Shown: piece by piece, positions 25,349-35,466 of the stretch
Layout of the letters: every line of letters starts with the position of its first letter
Position numbering within the stretch: the stretch's first letter is position 1
Source: Cyclobacterium roseum
Lineage (GTDB): Bacteria > Bacteroidota > Bacteroidia > Cytophagales > Cyclobacteriaceae
Assembly (NCBI RefSeq): GCF_010119225.1
Contig: NZ_WNKF01000004.1
Location: 1 to 64,000, forward strand
Length of the DNA: 64,000 nt
Direction: 5' to 3'
Notes under the pieces: generated by a model
What the model saw: only the letters and a program-made list of their open reading frames with translations
What the model was told of the DNA's origin: nothing
Database searches by the model: none
Position numbers and translations under genes: made by a program

Positions 25349-28207
25349 TCAACTACCAGGTAAATTTGTGGAGCCTTTCCCCAGTTCATTCAAATACCTG
25401 CCCGTAAAATTATCCTTTTCCAGCATGAGATTTTCAGGCACTCCTTCGAAAGTCACCATTCCTCCTTTTTCCCCACCTTCCGGACCCAGGTCAATTACCC
25501 AGTCCGCCGCTTTGATCACCTCCGTATTATGTTCAATAATCAGCACTGTATGTCCCTGACCAATCAAGGCATTCATGGAATGCAACAGTTTCTTGATATC
25601 GTGAAAGTGCAAACCCGTGGTGGGTTCGTCGAAAATAAATAAAATACGGTCCCTAGATTTGGTTTCTCCTTTTCCTAAAAAAGAGGCCAGCTTAACCCGT
25701 TGGGCTTCTCCTCCACTCAAGGTGTTCGAAGATTGTCCCAAGCCAATGTACCCCAAACCTACTTCCTGAAGGGGTTGCAACTTTTGAATAATGGTAGGCT
25801 TTCCTTCAAAAAAATCCATGGCCTCATCAATGGTCATTGCCAACACATCGGAGATGTCCTTATCCTTGTACTTGACATCGAGAATCTCGTTTTTAAATCT
25901 CTTTCCCTTGCAGGATTCACAGGTAAGGTAAATATCCGCCATGAACTGCATTTCTATTTTCTGAGTTCCTTCTCCCTGACAGGCCTCACACCTGCCACCG
26001 TCTACATTAAAACTAAAAAATGCTGGCTTGTACCCCCGTTGCCTGGAAAGGGGTAAGTCCGCAAACAACGCCCTGATGCCATCATAGGCCTTTACGTAGG
26101 TGACCGGGTTGGACCGGGAGGATTTTCCGATGGGATTTTGGTCTACAAATTCTACACGGGTAATGTTTCTAAAATCCCCCGCCAACTTATCCAACTTTCC
26201 CGATTCCTCCGAAACGGTCCCCAGAAATTTCCCCAATGCCGGATACAATACCTTTTTTACCAGGGTTGATTTACCCGAACCACTCACGCCGGAAATTACG
26301 GTCAGCACGCCGATCGGCACCTTCACCGTAATGTTTTTCAGGTTGTTTTCCCTCGCCCCACGAATCAATATGTGTTCCTTCCAGGTTCTGTTGGCTGTTT
26401 TATGACTGATGGTTTCCTGCCCACTGAGGTACCGTGAGGTATAGGTGTTTCCAGCGGCCATTAATTCCTCCAGGTTTCCCTGAAAAACCAACTCTCCCCC
26501 ATGTATACCCGCATCCGGACCAATATCGATGACCTGATCCGCTGCCCGAATGATTTTTTCTTCGTGCTCTACGACAATAACGGTGTTGCCCATATCCCGC
26601 AGGGTTTTCAGTACCGCTACCAGTCGTTCCGTATCCCTGGGATGAAGTCCGATACTTGGCTCATCCAGAATATACATGGAGCCCACCAGGGCACTTCCCA
26701 GAGAAGTGGCCAGTTTAATCCGCTGAAATTCACCTCCGGATAGCGAGGAAGTCAGGCGATTTAAGGTGAGGTATCCCAAACCTACCTGGTCGAGGTAGCG
26801 TAGCCGGTTTGAAATTTCCTTAAGTAAGCGATAGGCAACTTTTTGATCACTTTTAGTGAGGTCCAGATTTTCAAAAAAATGAAGGCACTTATCCAGCGGC
26901 AATAAAACCAAATCCGTAATGGACTTACCTTGGATTTTTACATAGGAAGCATCTTTTCGAATCCGGGTCCCATGACAATCGGGGCAGGTAGTCCTACCCC
27001 TAAACCGGGATAACATGACGCGGTACTGTATTTTATGTAATTTGCTTTCGATAAACGCAAAAAAATCATTCAGGCCTTTAAAATATTCATTGCCAGTCCA
27101 TAAAACGGCCTTGTCCTTTTCATCCAGATCCTCGTAAGGCCTGTGGATTGGAAAATCAAATTTGATTCCATTTTTTAGTAAGGGCTGCACCCATTTTTTG
27201 GTAGTCTCTCCCCGCCAGGGCGCAATGGCACCCTCGAAAACCGACAGGCTTTTATCAGGGACCACCAAATCAGGATCAATTCCCAACACCGAGCCAAAGC
27301 CCTCGCAGGTTCGGCATGCCCCATAGGGATTGTTAAAACTAAAAAAATTGACTGATGGCAACTCAAAGCGTATCCCGTCCAGCTCAAATTTATCGCTGAA
27401 AACACGCTTATCCTTTTCCGGAATCACCACCGTACAGGTGCCATGACCTTCAAAAAAAGCAGTCTGAACACTGTCAGCAATCCGGAACTGGTTGTCCTCA
27501 TCCTCGGAATTGACCGAAACCCTATCTATCAGAATCTCAAAATTCCCCTCCGGCAGCTCCTCACTCGTCAACAGCTCCTCAACAAAAAACGCTTCTCCAT
27601 CAATTAATACCCTGGTGAATCCTTTTTGAAGCAGTATTTCCAACTCCTTGCCCTTTTCCCTTCCCGCCAGCAGGTGCAGTGGACAACTAATCATGACCCG
27701 CTCGCCTTCGTCAAAAGTGTGAATGAAATTCACCACATCCGTTACGGTGTGGTGCTTTACTTCCTCCCCACTAACGGGAGAATAGGTTCTTCCTATCCTG
27801 CTAAAAAGCAATTTTAGGTAATCGTACACCTCTGTGGTGGTGCCCACGGTAGACCTGGGGTTTTTAGTGTTCACGCTCTGCTGAATGGCAATAGCAGGAG
27901 AGACACCCTTGATATACTCTACCTCCGGTTTTTCCATGCGACCCAAAAACTGTCGCGCGTAGGAACTGAGGCTTTCCACATACATCCGTTGCCCTTCCGC
28001 AAATAAGGTATCAAATGCCAACGAGGATTTTCCGGAACCAGACAGACCAGTAACCACCACCAGCTTGTTTCTGGGGATCGCTATGCTCAGGCTTTTTAGA
28101 TTGTTTACCCGCGCATTTTTTATAATAATGAAGGATTTTGGATCCAGGTTTTCCAGTATCGCTGTGTTCTCAGTAGTGATTGCGCCCATAACTTGCAAAG
28201 ATACCAA
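25349..28207 (-). CDS. uvrA: Excinuclease ABC subunit A
   Basis: The 952-residue reading starts at 28207; Met7 (MGAITTEN) is a likely alternative start. It has two ABC ATPase halves with Walker A GLSGSGKSSLAF near residue 55 and GVSGSGKSTLV near 650. The signature sequences are LSGGEFQRIKLA and LSGGEAQRVKLASF, and the Walker B-like segments are ILDEPSIGLHPRD and IFDEPTTGLHF. Zinc sites include CRTCEGFGS, CPDCHGTR, CEACQGEG and CESCKGKRF. UvrA recognises bulky DNA damage with UvrB in nucleotide excision repair. It is monocistronic, with uvrB/C absent from the window. Confidence 0.97.
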   Translation of the reverse strand: MVSLQVMGAITTENTAILENLDPKSFIIIKNARVNNLKSLSIAIPRNKLVVVTGLSGSGKSSLAFDTLFAEGQRMYVESLSSYARQFLGRMEKPEVEYIKGVSPAIAIQQSVNTKNPRSTVGTTTEVYDYLKLLFSRIGRTYSPVSGEEVKHHTVTDVVNFIHTFDEGERVMISCPLHLLAGREKGKELEILLQKGFTRVLIDGEAFFVEELLTSEELPEGNFEILIDRVSVNSEDEDNQFRIADSVQTAFFEGHGTCTVVIPEKDKRVFSDKFELDGIRFELPSVNFFSFNNPYGACRTCEGFGSVLGIDPDLVVPDKSLSVFEGAIAPWRGETTKKWVQPLLKNGIKFDFPIHRPYEDLDEKDKAVLWTGNEYFKGLNDFFAFIESKLHKIQYRVMLSRFRGRTTCPDCHGTRIRKDASYVKIQGKSITDLVLLPLDKCLHFFENLDLTKSDQKVAYRLLKEISNRLRYLDQVGLGYLTLNRLTSSLSGGEFQRIKLATSLGSALVGSMYILDEPSIGLHPRDTERLVAVLKTLRDMGNTVIVVEHEEKIIRAADQVIDIGPDAGIHGGELVFQGNLEELMAAGNTYTSRYLSGQETISHKTANRTWKEHILIRGARENNLKNITVKVPIGVLTVISGVSGSGKSTLVKKVLYPALGKFLGTVSEESGKLDKLAGDFRNITRVEFVDQNPIGKSSRSNPVTYVKAYDGIRALFADLPLSRQRGYKPAFFSFNVDGGRCEACQGEGTQKIEMQFMADIYLTCESCKGKRFKNEILDVKYKDKDISDVLAMTIDEAMDFFEGKPTIIQKLQPLQEVGLGYIGLGQSSNTLSGGEAQRVKLASFLGKGETKSRDRILFIFDEPTTGLHFHDIKKLLHSMNALIGQGHTVLIIEHNTEVIKAADWVIDLGPEGGEKGGMVTFEGVPENLMLEKDNFTGRYLNELGKGSTNLPGS

Positions 28208-28279
28208 CCCAACCCCGAAAATGACAAAATGTTACGGAAAATTAATGCTCCCGGCATCCCCTAAACTAACGGTTCCTTA

Positions 28280-30397
28280 CTACCTTTTAAAGATTTTGAA
28301 AGTCCTTTTTCCCTTATTCGTGGACAAGCTTATCAAGTAATGGTTGCTCGGATAGTGTCGTAAATCAATTCTGTACCTGGTTTTTCCTATCTTTTCCAGG
28401 TCAGGTTCCAGTCTTATCCGTTGGTCCTGGCTTATTAGCTCCACCTGGAGTATCGCTTCTTTTTCATCGAAATGAATAAAGTCGGTGGTTGGATTGGGAA
28501 AGGGAAGTACCGATTCGGTGACCGGATCATTGGAAATGCGAATTACTTCGGAATAGCTACTTTTCCCGTCCCGATCCACCTGCCGGATTCGGTAATAACT
28601 CCAACTGGCCTCAAATGTACTGTCAACCGCCTGGTACTGAACCTTTCCATTGGTTTCTCCTTGAGAGGGAATCTTGTGATCCAAATCTTTCCAGGAAAAC
28701 CCATCGGGGGAACGCTCCAGAACAAAATGGCTGGTATTTTTTTCCTGAAGCGTTTCCCAATTCAAGCAATTATTTTCTCCGCAGGCCTGTCCCTCAACAT
28801 TTCCCCATTGCAGCGGTAATACTAAACTCACGAATTCGTAATCAAAATCCATGGTATTTCGCTGAGTGTTTTCGTAATACTCCATCACCAAATCTAGTTG
28901 ATCCATACCATCCGGTACATCAAACGTCGTGGTGTATTCCTTGGCAGTACTTCCGCCAGATTCCCACTGCCCGTAAAGTGCCCAGGTGACACCTCCATCC
29001 AAACTAAGCCTGAAGCCATCGTCTGCCCGGATGGTGAAATTCAAGGTTCCCGGTTCTACATCCAGTCTCATCTTATATCGGATCGAAAACCGGTCGGTTA
29101 TAAACGAACAACCATAGTCAGGTGTGAAGATCACTGGAGAAGAGGTCGACCCTCCGGGAGTAAAATGCTGAACAAATACGGCATCTTCCGTCACTCGTCC
29201 CAGATAATTCTCTGAATCAAAGTTCTTGACACCAGCATAAACGTGCCCTATCCATTCATTTAAACCATATTCTGCCTGATCCAAATCAGCTATTACCTGG
29301 ATGGATACCTCTAGAATATTGGATGAAAAAGAGTTTTCCAGGATGTTTCCCTCGCCGTCGACCACGACATTTCTGGCAACCCTTCGGAAATACCTGGTCC
29401 CCGTCCAGGAGTTTTCAGGAATAGACGCATCGTACTTGGGAATATCATAGCCGAGCCCGGTTGCGCCGGGAATCTCTATCCAGTCGGCTTCGGTAGGGTT
29501 GGCCACGCTGGTGTATTCCCACTGGTAGGATGGCTCGGATCCCTCTGCAAAAACAGCCGGGCCAACAGACGCAAAAGGCTCCGGATCCGGTGCAATACCG
29601 CAATAGGAGCGAATACCGGTGGCATTCCCTGGATTTTCCACTTCCCCCGGACCAAAATAAAGCTCAAAATCAAAGCTCAACCGACTATTCCCTATTCTTT
29701 CATAATAATGTAAATCCATCCAAAATGAATCGCCATCTTCAAAGGGTACGTAATAGTTTCGAATATTTTCTGAATAAACAAAATCATATAAGCCGTCACC
29801 TCCATTTTTATACCAGTTGTCATGCCTAACGGGGTCTCCATTCACATCCAGGGAAAAATCGCCAACATTCCCATTTTCGAACATCCTGAAAAAGGACCCG
29901 TCATCACTTCCGATACTGACTTTGTAAATACCGGGTTCATCTATCGTCTTTTTACTTCTCAAAATTACACCAAAATGGGAAAGTTGGGCATCGCAACCTC
30001 CTGTTGCCGTCGGACTGTCACCAGTAGTAAAAAAATCCGAATCCCGACTGTAGCCATCTACGGAGTAATCCGAAAACTGGGTATCAAAGGCAAGTCCTGC
30101 GGCAGGCAAAAAGTGGTTTCCATCTCTGAGTAAATACCCCTTGTAGGTAGGGTCGGCGGCGGAAAGTCCCGTAAAGTCCCTGTTCCAATCGCTTTTGGGA
30201 TCGTAATCCGGAGATATCTGAAAAACATAACCATCCCAGGAATCAGCGGGTCGATTCCAGGGTCTGGTGAAATTGAAGGGTAGGGTACCCTCACAGGCCA
30301 ACTGGGCCTGAACCTCACCAAAATTGCCCAAAAATAAGCAAAAACCTACGAAAATTATACGGGATAGCTCCCCGATCTGCTGTTTAAATCCTCTCAA
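28280..30397 (-). CDS. Secreted PA14-like protein with T9SS type A sorting domain
   Basis: This 705-residue protein has an N-terminal signal peptide ending near VQAQ (residue 32). There are two PA14-like segments: residues 90-255, with GIYKVSIGSDDGSFFRMFEN, and residues 395-520, with LNFTIRADDGFRLSLDGG. Between them is a Cys-rich linker, then a beta-sandwich (NWETLQEKNTSHFVLERSPD). The last ~75 residues, from PFPNPTTDFIHF to the basic end RTFKIFKR, form the type IX secretion sorting domain. The protein should therefore reach the cell surface. The ligand, perhaps glycan, is unknown. Confidence 0.85.
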   Translation of the reverse strand: MRGFKQQIGELSRIIFVGFCLFLGNFGEVQAQLACEGTLPFNFTRPWNRPADSWDGYVFQISPDYDPKSDWNRDFTGLSAADPTYKGYLLRDGNHFLPAAGLAFDTQFSDYSVDGYSRDSDFFTTGDSPTATGGCDAQLSHFGVILRSKKTIDEPGIYKVSIGSDDGSFFRMFENGNVGDFSLDVNGDPVRHDNWYKNGGDGLYDFVYSENIRNYYVPFEDGDSFWMDLHYYERIGNSRLSFDFELYFGPGEVENPGNATGIRSYCGIAPDPEPFASVGPAVFAEGSEPSYQWEYTSVANPTEADWIEIPGATGLGYDIPKYDASIPENSWTGTRYFRRVARNVVVDGEGNILENSFSSNILEVSIQVIADLDQAEYGLNEWIGHVYAGVKNFDSENYLGRVTEDAVFVQHFTPGGSTSSPVIFTPDYGCSFITDRFSIRYKMRLDVEPGTLNFTIRADDGFRLSLDGGVTWALYGQWESGGSTAKEYTTTFDVPDGMDQLDLVMEYYENTQRNTMDFDYEFVSLVLPLQWGNVEGQACGENNCLNWETLQEKNTSHFVLERSPDGFSWKDLDHKIPSQGETNGKVQYQAVDSTFEASWSYYRIRQVDRDGKSSYSEVIRISNDPVTESVLPFPNPTTDFIHFDEKEAILQVELISQDQRIRLEPDLEKIGKTRYRIDLRHYPSNHYLISLSTNKGKRTFKIFKR

Positions 30398-30532
30398 AAC
30401 CCCTCCTATTTTAAAAATGTAATTGCACTAAAAGCGTTTATGCTGCTGTCAAATACAAAAATATATATTTAAAATAAAAAGACCAAAGGAATTCGGAAAT
30501 ATTTACCGGCTTATCTTTTGAAAAGCAGGGGT

Positions 30533-32125
30533 TTAAAAGGAATGACTTGCTCCATGCCGCTGATCCAACCAGGGCTTCAATTGGAGGAATTGTTTCCACT
30601 TGGCATATCTGGTGATATCGTGGATTTCCTGAACCTCTTTAAAAATCGCCTTTGCTTTAGAAATATCCCCCTTCCGGTAGGCTTCAAAGGCATAGGACAG
30701 AGAGGCGAATGCCCGCTGTTCTTTCAGTTCTTCTTCAATCTGCGATTCTTCGTGGCGCTGCAAACTAAAATTCAGGCTGTCCTGACTGACCTTTACGCTT
30801 TGCATGCCTATAGGTGCTTTCAACACCAATCCCTCCAGGTTGGTACAGCGGCTGAGGGCTACATACACTTGCCCTGCTTCAAATGAACGCCCAATATCTA
30901 CGATGCATTTATCAAAGGTGAGCCCCTGGCTTTTGTGTACCGTGATCGCCCAGGCAAGTTTGAGCGGAAATTGGGTGAACTTACCGATTACCTCCGCATC
31001 CACTTTTCCTTCCTTTTCATTGAACCGGAAATCCACATGCTCCCATATCTCTCTTTCCACTTCCAGAAAAGCACCGGCATTGTTTTCCACCAGCACTTTA
31101 TTTTCATGCATCTCAACCACCTTTCCGATCATCCCGTTATAGTAATTCTTTTCCGGATTATTTTTCATGAAAATCACCTGAGCGCCTATTTTGAGCGTCA
31201 GGTCTATGGGGTCAAAAGGGGCCATGGAAGGAGGAAACTCCCCCTCCATGGAAGCTGGATAGGTTTGCACGGGAGACTCCAGCAGGTCCAATTTTTGCTG
31301 ATTAATCTGAAGAATGGAATGGTTATGCGTTCCGAGCATAATATACCCCTGATCCAACAGATCAAAATGGTATGCCGAGGCCCTTTTGTTTAGAAACTGG
31401 ATGTCGTCATAGGTGTGTTTGCTTTCACGGATGCGGTTGAGTAGGTTTTTGAAAAACTCGTCTTTTTGCCGATAGATCTTTTGCAGGGCGATGTGGTAGG
31501 GCCGGAGCTCCTGAAACGCATGAGCGCTGAAAAAAAACCGGGTTTGGTAATGAGTAGAAAGAAGGGACCAATCGTTATCGCGGACCACCGGAGGCAACTG
31601 AAACGGGTCTCCGATCAACAATAATTGGACGCCACCGAAGGGGAGGTGCCTTTTTCTACGAAATAAGCGTAGTATCTGGTCCAGCACATCCAACAACTCA
31701 ACCCGGACCATGGATATTTCATCAATGACGAGCAAGTCAAGGTTTCTGATCAGGCTGAGCCGGCTCTTATTATACCGAAATGTATCGAAGATTGATCCGC
31801 TCGGACTGGTAGCTTTGGGTTCCAACCGTGGATCCCCTGGTAGAAACAATTGCCGGGGATCTATCTTAAAAAAGCTATGGATCGTCTTCCCTTTTGCATT
31901 AATGGCGGCCACCCCGGTAGGAGCCACCACGACGGTATTTTTTGTGGTGTTTAACCTCCTCAAAGTATGCAGAAAAGTGGTCTTTCCAGTACCTGCCCGG
32001 CCTGTGAGAAACAGGGACTTATTGGTGTATAATGCTATTTCCAGTGCCTGGATAAAGGGCTCGTTTGACATGTCCAAACCCTTTGCTTCAAATTCCTGCC
32101 TGAAAAAGGTTTTCAAAAAAGTCAT
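30533..32125 (-). CDS. PIF1-like AAA ATPase/DNA helicase
   Basis: The 530-residue reading has Walker A LTGRAGTGKTTFLHTL (about residues 40-55) and APTGVAAINAKGKTIHSFF. It has Walker B LLVIDEISMVRVELLD, the Q-containing LLIGDPFQLPPVV, and late helicase motifs AWAITVHKSQGLTFDKCIVD and GQVYVALSRCTNLEGL. This is the superfamily 1B layout of PIF1/RecD2 helicases. A start at Met19 (ATG 32071) is likely, since homologues begin near the Walker A. It probably acts on replication or recombination intermediates. It lies between unrelated genes and shows no operon. Confidence 0.9.
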   Translation of the reverse strand: MTFLKTFFRQEFEAKGLDMSNEPFIQALEIALYTNKSLFLTGRAGTGKTTFLHTLRRLNTTKNTVVVAPTGVAAINAKGKTIHSFFKIDPRQLFLPGDPRLEPKATSPSGSIFDTFRYNKSRLSLIRNLDLLVIDEISMVRVELLDVLDQILRLFRRKRHLPFGGVQLLLIGDPFQLPPVVRDNDWSLLSTHYQTRFFFSAHAFQELRPYHIALQKIYRQKDEFFKNLLNRIRESKHTYDDIQFLNKRASAYHFDLLDQGYIMLGTHNHSILQINQQKLDLLESPVQTYPASMEGEFPPSMAPFDPIDLTLKIGAQVIFMKNNPEKNYYNGMIGKVVEMHENKVLVENNAGAFLEVEREIWEHVDFRFNEKEGKVDAEVIGKFTQFPLKLAWAITVHKSQGLTFDKCIVDIGRSFEAGQVYVALSRCTNLEGLVLKAPIGMQSVKVSQDSLNFSLQRHEESQIEEELKEQRAFASLSYAFEAYRKGDISKAKAIFKEVQEIHDITRYAKWKQFLQLKPWLDQRHGASHSF

Positions 32126-32244
32126 TGGCTCATTTCATTTATTTGTTGCTTAAAATTAGAAATAAAAAAACCGGTTTCGTATATATTGTAGCTAAATTGA
32201 AAATAATACCATTCAAAACCTGCTAACTTAAAATTGCCTACCCA

Positions 32245-33324
32245 ATGGAACTGGCCCTCAACCTGACCAAAATTTTTCTTGCCATCCTATGTATACTTGC
32301 TGTCACCGCCAGCAAGTTGAAATTTGGGCATTGGTCGGTAAGAATGTTTGATTTCCCAAGACTGCAACTATTGGCCATTGCGTTCATTACCGTGCTGTTG
32401 TTTTTTATCCCTTCCCTAAATACCGATCCCTGGCATTTAGGGCTGCTGGCTGGTGTGATTGCTAGTTTTATGTTTCAGGCTTTTAAAATCTATCCCTACA
32501 CCTTTTTTGGCGCAAAAGAAGTTCGAACCTCAAGGCATTCTTCCCCTGAAAACGAAATTTCCTTACTGGTGAGTAACGTCCTGACACCGAATCGCTATGT
32601 GGAAAAACTGATAGCACTAGTGAACAGGTACCAACCCAACCTGCTCTTAACCCTGGAATCCGATGAATGGTGGGGAAAGCAATTGGAAATCATCGAAAAT
32701 GATTATCCCCAGCAGGTCAAAATTCCGCTCGACAACCAATATGGCATGCATCTGTATTCCAACCTTCCCTTAATAAACATTAAGAAGCTTTATCTGGTGG
32801 AAGACGATATCCCTTCCATACATGCTGAGGTAATCCTTCCTTCCGGCAAAAAAGTACAAATTCATTGTGTTCACCCGGAACCCCCAAGCCCTTCCGAAAG
32901 CGACAGTTCTGTGCCTCGGGATGCCGAACTGTTAATTGTCGGAAAAAATGTCAAGGACGCCACATTACCGGTATTGGTATTCGGTGATCTGAATGACGTG
33001 GCCTGGTCCCGGACCACCCGCCTGTTTCAGAAAAGAAGCGGCTTGCTGGACCCCCGAAAAGGAAGGGGCTTTTTCAATACCTTTCATGCCAAATACTTCG
33101 CCCTTCGCTGGCCGCTGGACCATATTTTTCATTCCAAGCATTTCCTTTTGAAAAAAATCAAACGCCTTCCTTCCATTTCATCCGACCATTTCCCCATGTA
33201 TGGACGATTTCAACTGGCGCCTGAAAACGAACAAGAAAACCAGAAAGAAAAATTAGATAAGGAAGAAAAGGATTGGACCAAAGAAACGATCGATCAGTCC
33301 AATCCAAACATCCTTACCATCTGA
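32245..33324 (+). CDS. Membrane-anchored endonuclease/exonuclease/phosphatase family protein
   Basis: In this 359-residue protein, three hydrophobic segments (about residues 5-22, 34-55, 63-80) place the C-terminal catalytic domain at the membrane. The domain shows LLLTLESDEWW (metal-binding Glu), HCVHPEPPSP, then VFGDLNDVAWS (Asp/Asn), PLDHIFHS and SSDHFPMYG (final Asp-His). These are the EEP fold's conserved sites, used by DNases, phosphatases and sphingomyelinases. The charged tail NEQENQKEKLDKEEKDWTKE is not part of the fold. The substrate is unknown. Confidence 0.9.
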   Translation: MELALNLTKIFLAILCILAVTASKLKFGHWSVRMFDFPRLQLLAIAFITVLLFFIPSLNTDPWHLGLLAGVIASFMFQAFKIYPYTFFGAKEVRTSRHSSPENEISLLVSNVLTPNRYVEKLIALVNRYQPNLLLTLESDEWWGKQLEIIENDYPQQVKIPLDNQYGMHLYSNLPLINIKKLYLVEDDIPSIHAEVILPSGKKVQIHCVHPEPPSPSESDSSVPRDAELLIVGKNVKDATLPVLVFGDLNDVAWSRTTRLFQKRSGLLDPRKGRGFFNTFHAKYFALRWPLDHIFHSKHFLLKKIKRLPSISSDHFPMYGRFQLAPENEQENQKEKLDKEEKDWTKETIDQSNPNILTI

Positions 33325-33325
33325 G

Positions 33326-34249
33326 CTAGGCTATGGGAATAAATTGTCTAAGGTAATTCCTTGCTGTCAAAATGGCCATTTTTACGTCTTCCGGGGATTT
33401 TTCAAAGGCCTTGTCTTCTACCTCTATACAACAGGGGCCCCTGTAGCCTACATCGGTTAGTGCCGCAAAAAACCTCCCCCAGGGCACATCTCCCAGTCCG
33501 GGGATTTTCGGAGCATGGTATTCCAGTGGATTGGCAAGAATTCCCACCCGGTTTAGCTTTTCTGGGTAGAGTTTGACATCTTTCAGGTGGATGTGGTGAA
33601 GGCGGTCCCGAAACTCGTACAAGGGTTGTACCGGATCCATATGCATCCATACCAGATGAGAAGGATCGTAATTTAATCCAAAATGAGGATCGGGAATGAT
33701 CGAAAACATTTTTTCCCAAACGGCAGGAGAAATGGCCAGGTTTTTCCCACCGGGCCATTCATCATTGGTAAAAAACATGGGGCAATTTTCGATCCCAATA
33801 CGAATCCCTTTTTTTGACGCATGCTTCACTACCGCCGGAAACCGTTCGGAAAACATTTTCAGATTGTCCTCCACGTTCAGCGAAGGGTTCCTTCCAATAA
33901 AGGTGTTGACCACGGGTATTCCCAGTTTCTCCGCACCGTCAATGACGGCCTTGATATGGGATATGGCGGCTTCTGCCTTCGATTCATCCGGGTCCATGGG
34001 GTTGGGATAAAATCCCAGTCCGGAAACAAACACCCCTTTTTCCCGCTGGTAGTCCCTTATGTGATTAATCTGGTCGGAAGCCAGTTGGCTTACATCAATA
34101 TGAGTCACCCCTGCATAGCGTCTTTCCGCCTTTCCTTTTGGCCAGCACATCATTTCCACACAGGAAAAATTCTCTGCTGCGGCAAAATCAATCACTTCTT
34201 CAAAACTATTTTCCGCCAGAATGGCGCTCACAAAACCTAATTTTAGCAT
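33326..34249 (-). CDS. Sugar phosphate isomerase/epimerase (AP endonuclease family 2 fold)
   Basis: This 307-residue TIM barrel has metal-site segments IGIENCPMFF, GLNYDPSHLVWM, HHIHLKDVK and CCIEVEDKAFE. These match the IolE/xylose-isomerase-like superfamily with the usual Glu, Asp, His ligands. It probably acts on a sugar or inositol derivative. The substrate is unclear and no sugar transporter or kinase is nearby. It is convergent with the EEP gene (1-bp gap) and follows the aminotransferase on the same strand (11-bp gap). Confidence 0.87.
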   Translation of the reverse strand: MLKLGFVSAILAENSFEEVIDFAAAENFSCVEMMCWPKGKAERRYAGVTHIDVSQLASDQINHIRDYQREKGVFVSGLGFYPNPMDPDESKAEAAISHIKAVIDGAEKLGIPVVNTFIGRNPSLNVEDNLKMFSERFPAVVKHASKKGIRIGIENCPMFFTNDEWPGGKNLAISPAVWEKMFSIIPDPHFGLNYDPSHLVWMHMDPVQPLYEFRDRLHHIHLKDVKLYPEKLNRVGILANPLEYHAPKIPGLGDVPWGRFFAALTDVGYRGPCCIEVEDKAFEKSPEDVKMAILTARNYLRQFIPIA

Positions 34250-34260
34250 GTAAATAACGG

Positions 34261-35415
34261 TTAAAGTTTAGAAAGTATTTCTCCGGCTTTGTCAAGCAAG
34301 TCGTCATCTTTGGCAAAACAAAACCGTAGTAATTTATCGTCCTTTTTATCCTTATAAAACACGGATACCGGCACAGAGGCCACTTTAATCTCTTTTGTCA
34401 GGCGAATGGCCAGGTCGTAATCGTATTCGTCCGAGATTTCCCGATAAGAAACAATCTGAAAAAAACTTCCTTTGGATGGCGTAAAACGAAAGCGGGATGC
34501 CTGGAGGGCCTCATTAAACCGATCCCGCTTTTTTTGATAAAATGCACTCAGCTGCTCGTAATGCTCCGGAAGTTTCAAAAAATCGGCTAAGGCATATTGC
34601 ATGGGGGTAACCGTGCTGAAGGTGATGTACTGGTGAATTCTTCTGAATTCCTTTGACAGGGCTTTAGGAGCCAGGCAATAACCGATCTTCCAACCAGTGG
34701 TATGGTAGGTTTTTCCCAGCGATCCACAAACAAATGTCCGCTCCTGCAAAACCGGATGGGTCATCATGGAACGATGGATGTCTCCGTCAAATACGATGTG
34801 CTCATATACCTCGTCACTGATGATGTAAATATCGGTATCCCGAACCAGCTCGGCCAGCGTATCCAGGTCGCTTTTACTAAATACCGTTCCAACCGGATTG
34901 TGGGGGGTATTGACCATAATTGCCCGGGTCTTCGGAGATATTTTCGCCTTTACCGCCTGCCAATCGATTTTAAAATCCGGTGAATTCAGGGTGACATATA
35001 CGGGAACACCCCCATTCAAGTCAATGGCTGGAACATAGCTATCATAGGCTGGTTCCAGAACGATCACCTCATCGCCCGGGTAAACCACCGCGGTCACAGC
35101 ACAAAAAATGGCCTCTGTAGCACCAGAGGTGATGGTAACTTCCGTTTCCGGATCGTAGTTCACCCCATAAACACGATTGGTCTTTTCTGCCAGGCTTTCT
35201 CTGAAGGCAGGAACCCCACTCATCGGAGCGTATTGGTTGTACCCATTTTTTACGTAATGGCTAACCAGTTCACTTAACCTGGGAGAACAGTCAAAACTCG
35301 GAAACCCCTGTGATAAATTAATCGCATCCTCTTTGGTAGCCAAACCCGACATCACCGTAAAAATGGTGGTGCCGACATAGGGCAACTTAGAGGGTAATTC
35401 CTTTTCTTTTTGCAT
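34261..35415 (-). CDS. PLP-dependent methionine aminotransferase (YbdL-like)
   Basis: This 384-residue fold-type I aminotransferase has Schiff-base Lys235 in CGSLGKTYHTTGWKIGY, Asp201 in IISDEVYEHIVFD and an SQGFPSFDCSP opening. NTPHNPVGTVF is the substrate/PLP-phosphate region, and RFCFAKDDDLL carries the carboxylate-binding Arg. These fit class I kynurenine/methionine aminotransferases, which in bacteria make methionine from 2-oxo-4-methylthiobutyrate. No other salvage genes are nearby, so methionine specificity is inference. Confidence 0.88.
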   Translation of the reverse strand: MQKEKELPSKLPYVGTTIFTVMSGLATKEDAINLSQGFPSFDCSPRLSELVSHYVKNGYNQYAPMSGVPAFRESLAEKTNRVYGVNYDPETEVTITSGATEAIFCAVTAVVYPGDEVIVLEPAYDSYVPAIDLNGGVPVYVTLNSPDFKIDWQAVKAKISPKTRAIMVNTPHNPVGTVFSKSDLDTLAELVRDTDIYIISDEVYEHIVFDGDIHRSMMTHPVLQERTFVCGSLGKTYHTTGWKIGYCLAPKALSKEFRRIHQYITFSTVTPMQYALADFLKLPEHYEQLSAFYQKKRDRFNEALQASRFRFTPSKGSFFQIVSYREISDEYDYDLAIRLTKEIKVASVPVSVFYKDKKDDKLLRFCFAKDDDLLDKAGEILSKL

Positions 35416-35417
35416 AA

Positions 35418-35449
35418 ATAAAAAAGACCGGAAATTGCCTTCCGGTCGA
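35418..35449 (-). terminator. Terminator between the GlcG-like gene and the aminotransferase
   Basis: On the minus strand GACCGGAA, a six-base loop and TTCCGGTC are followed by TTTTTTATTTA. It lies just downstream of the GlcG-like gene's stop. Confidence 0.8.
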
Positions 35450-35466
35450 CTGATGGAAAATTCTAT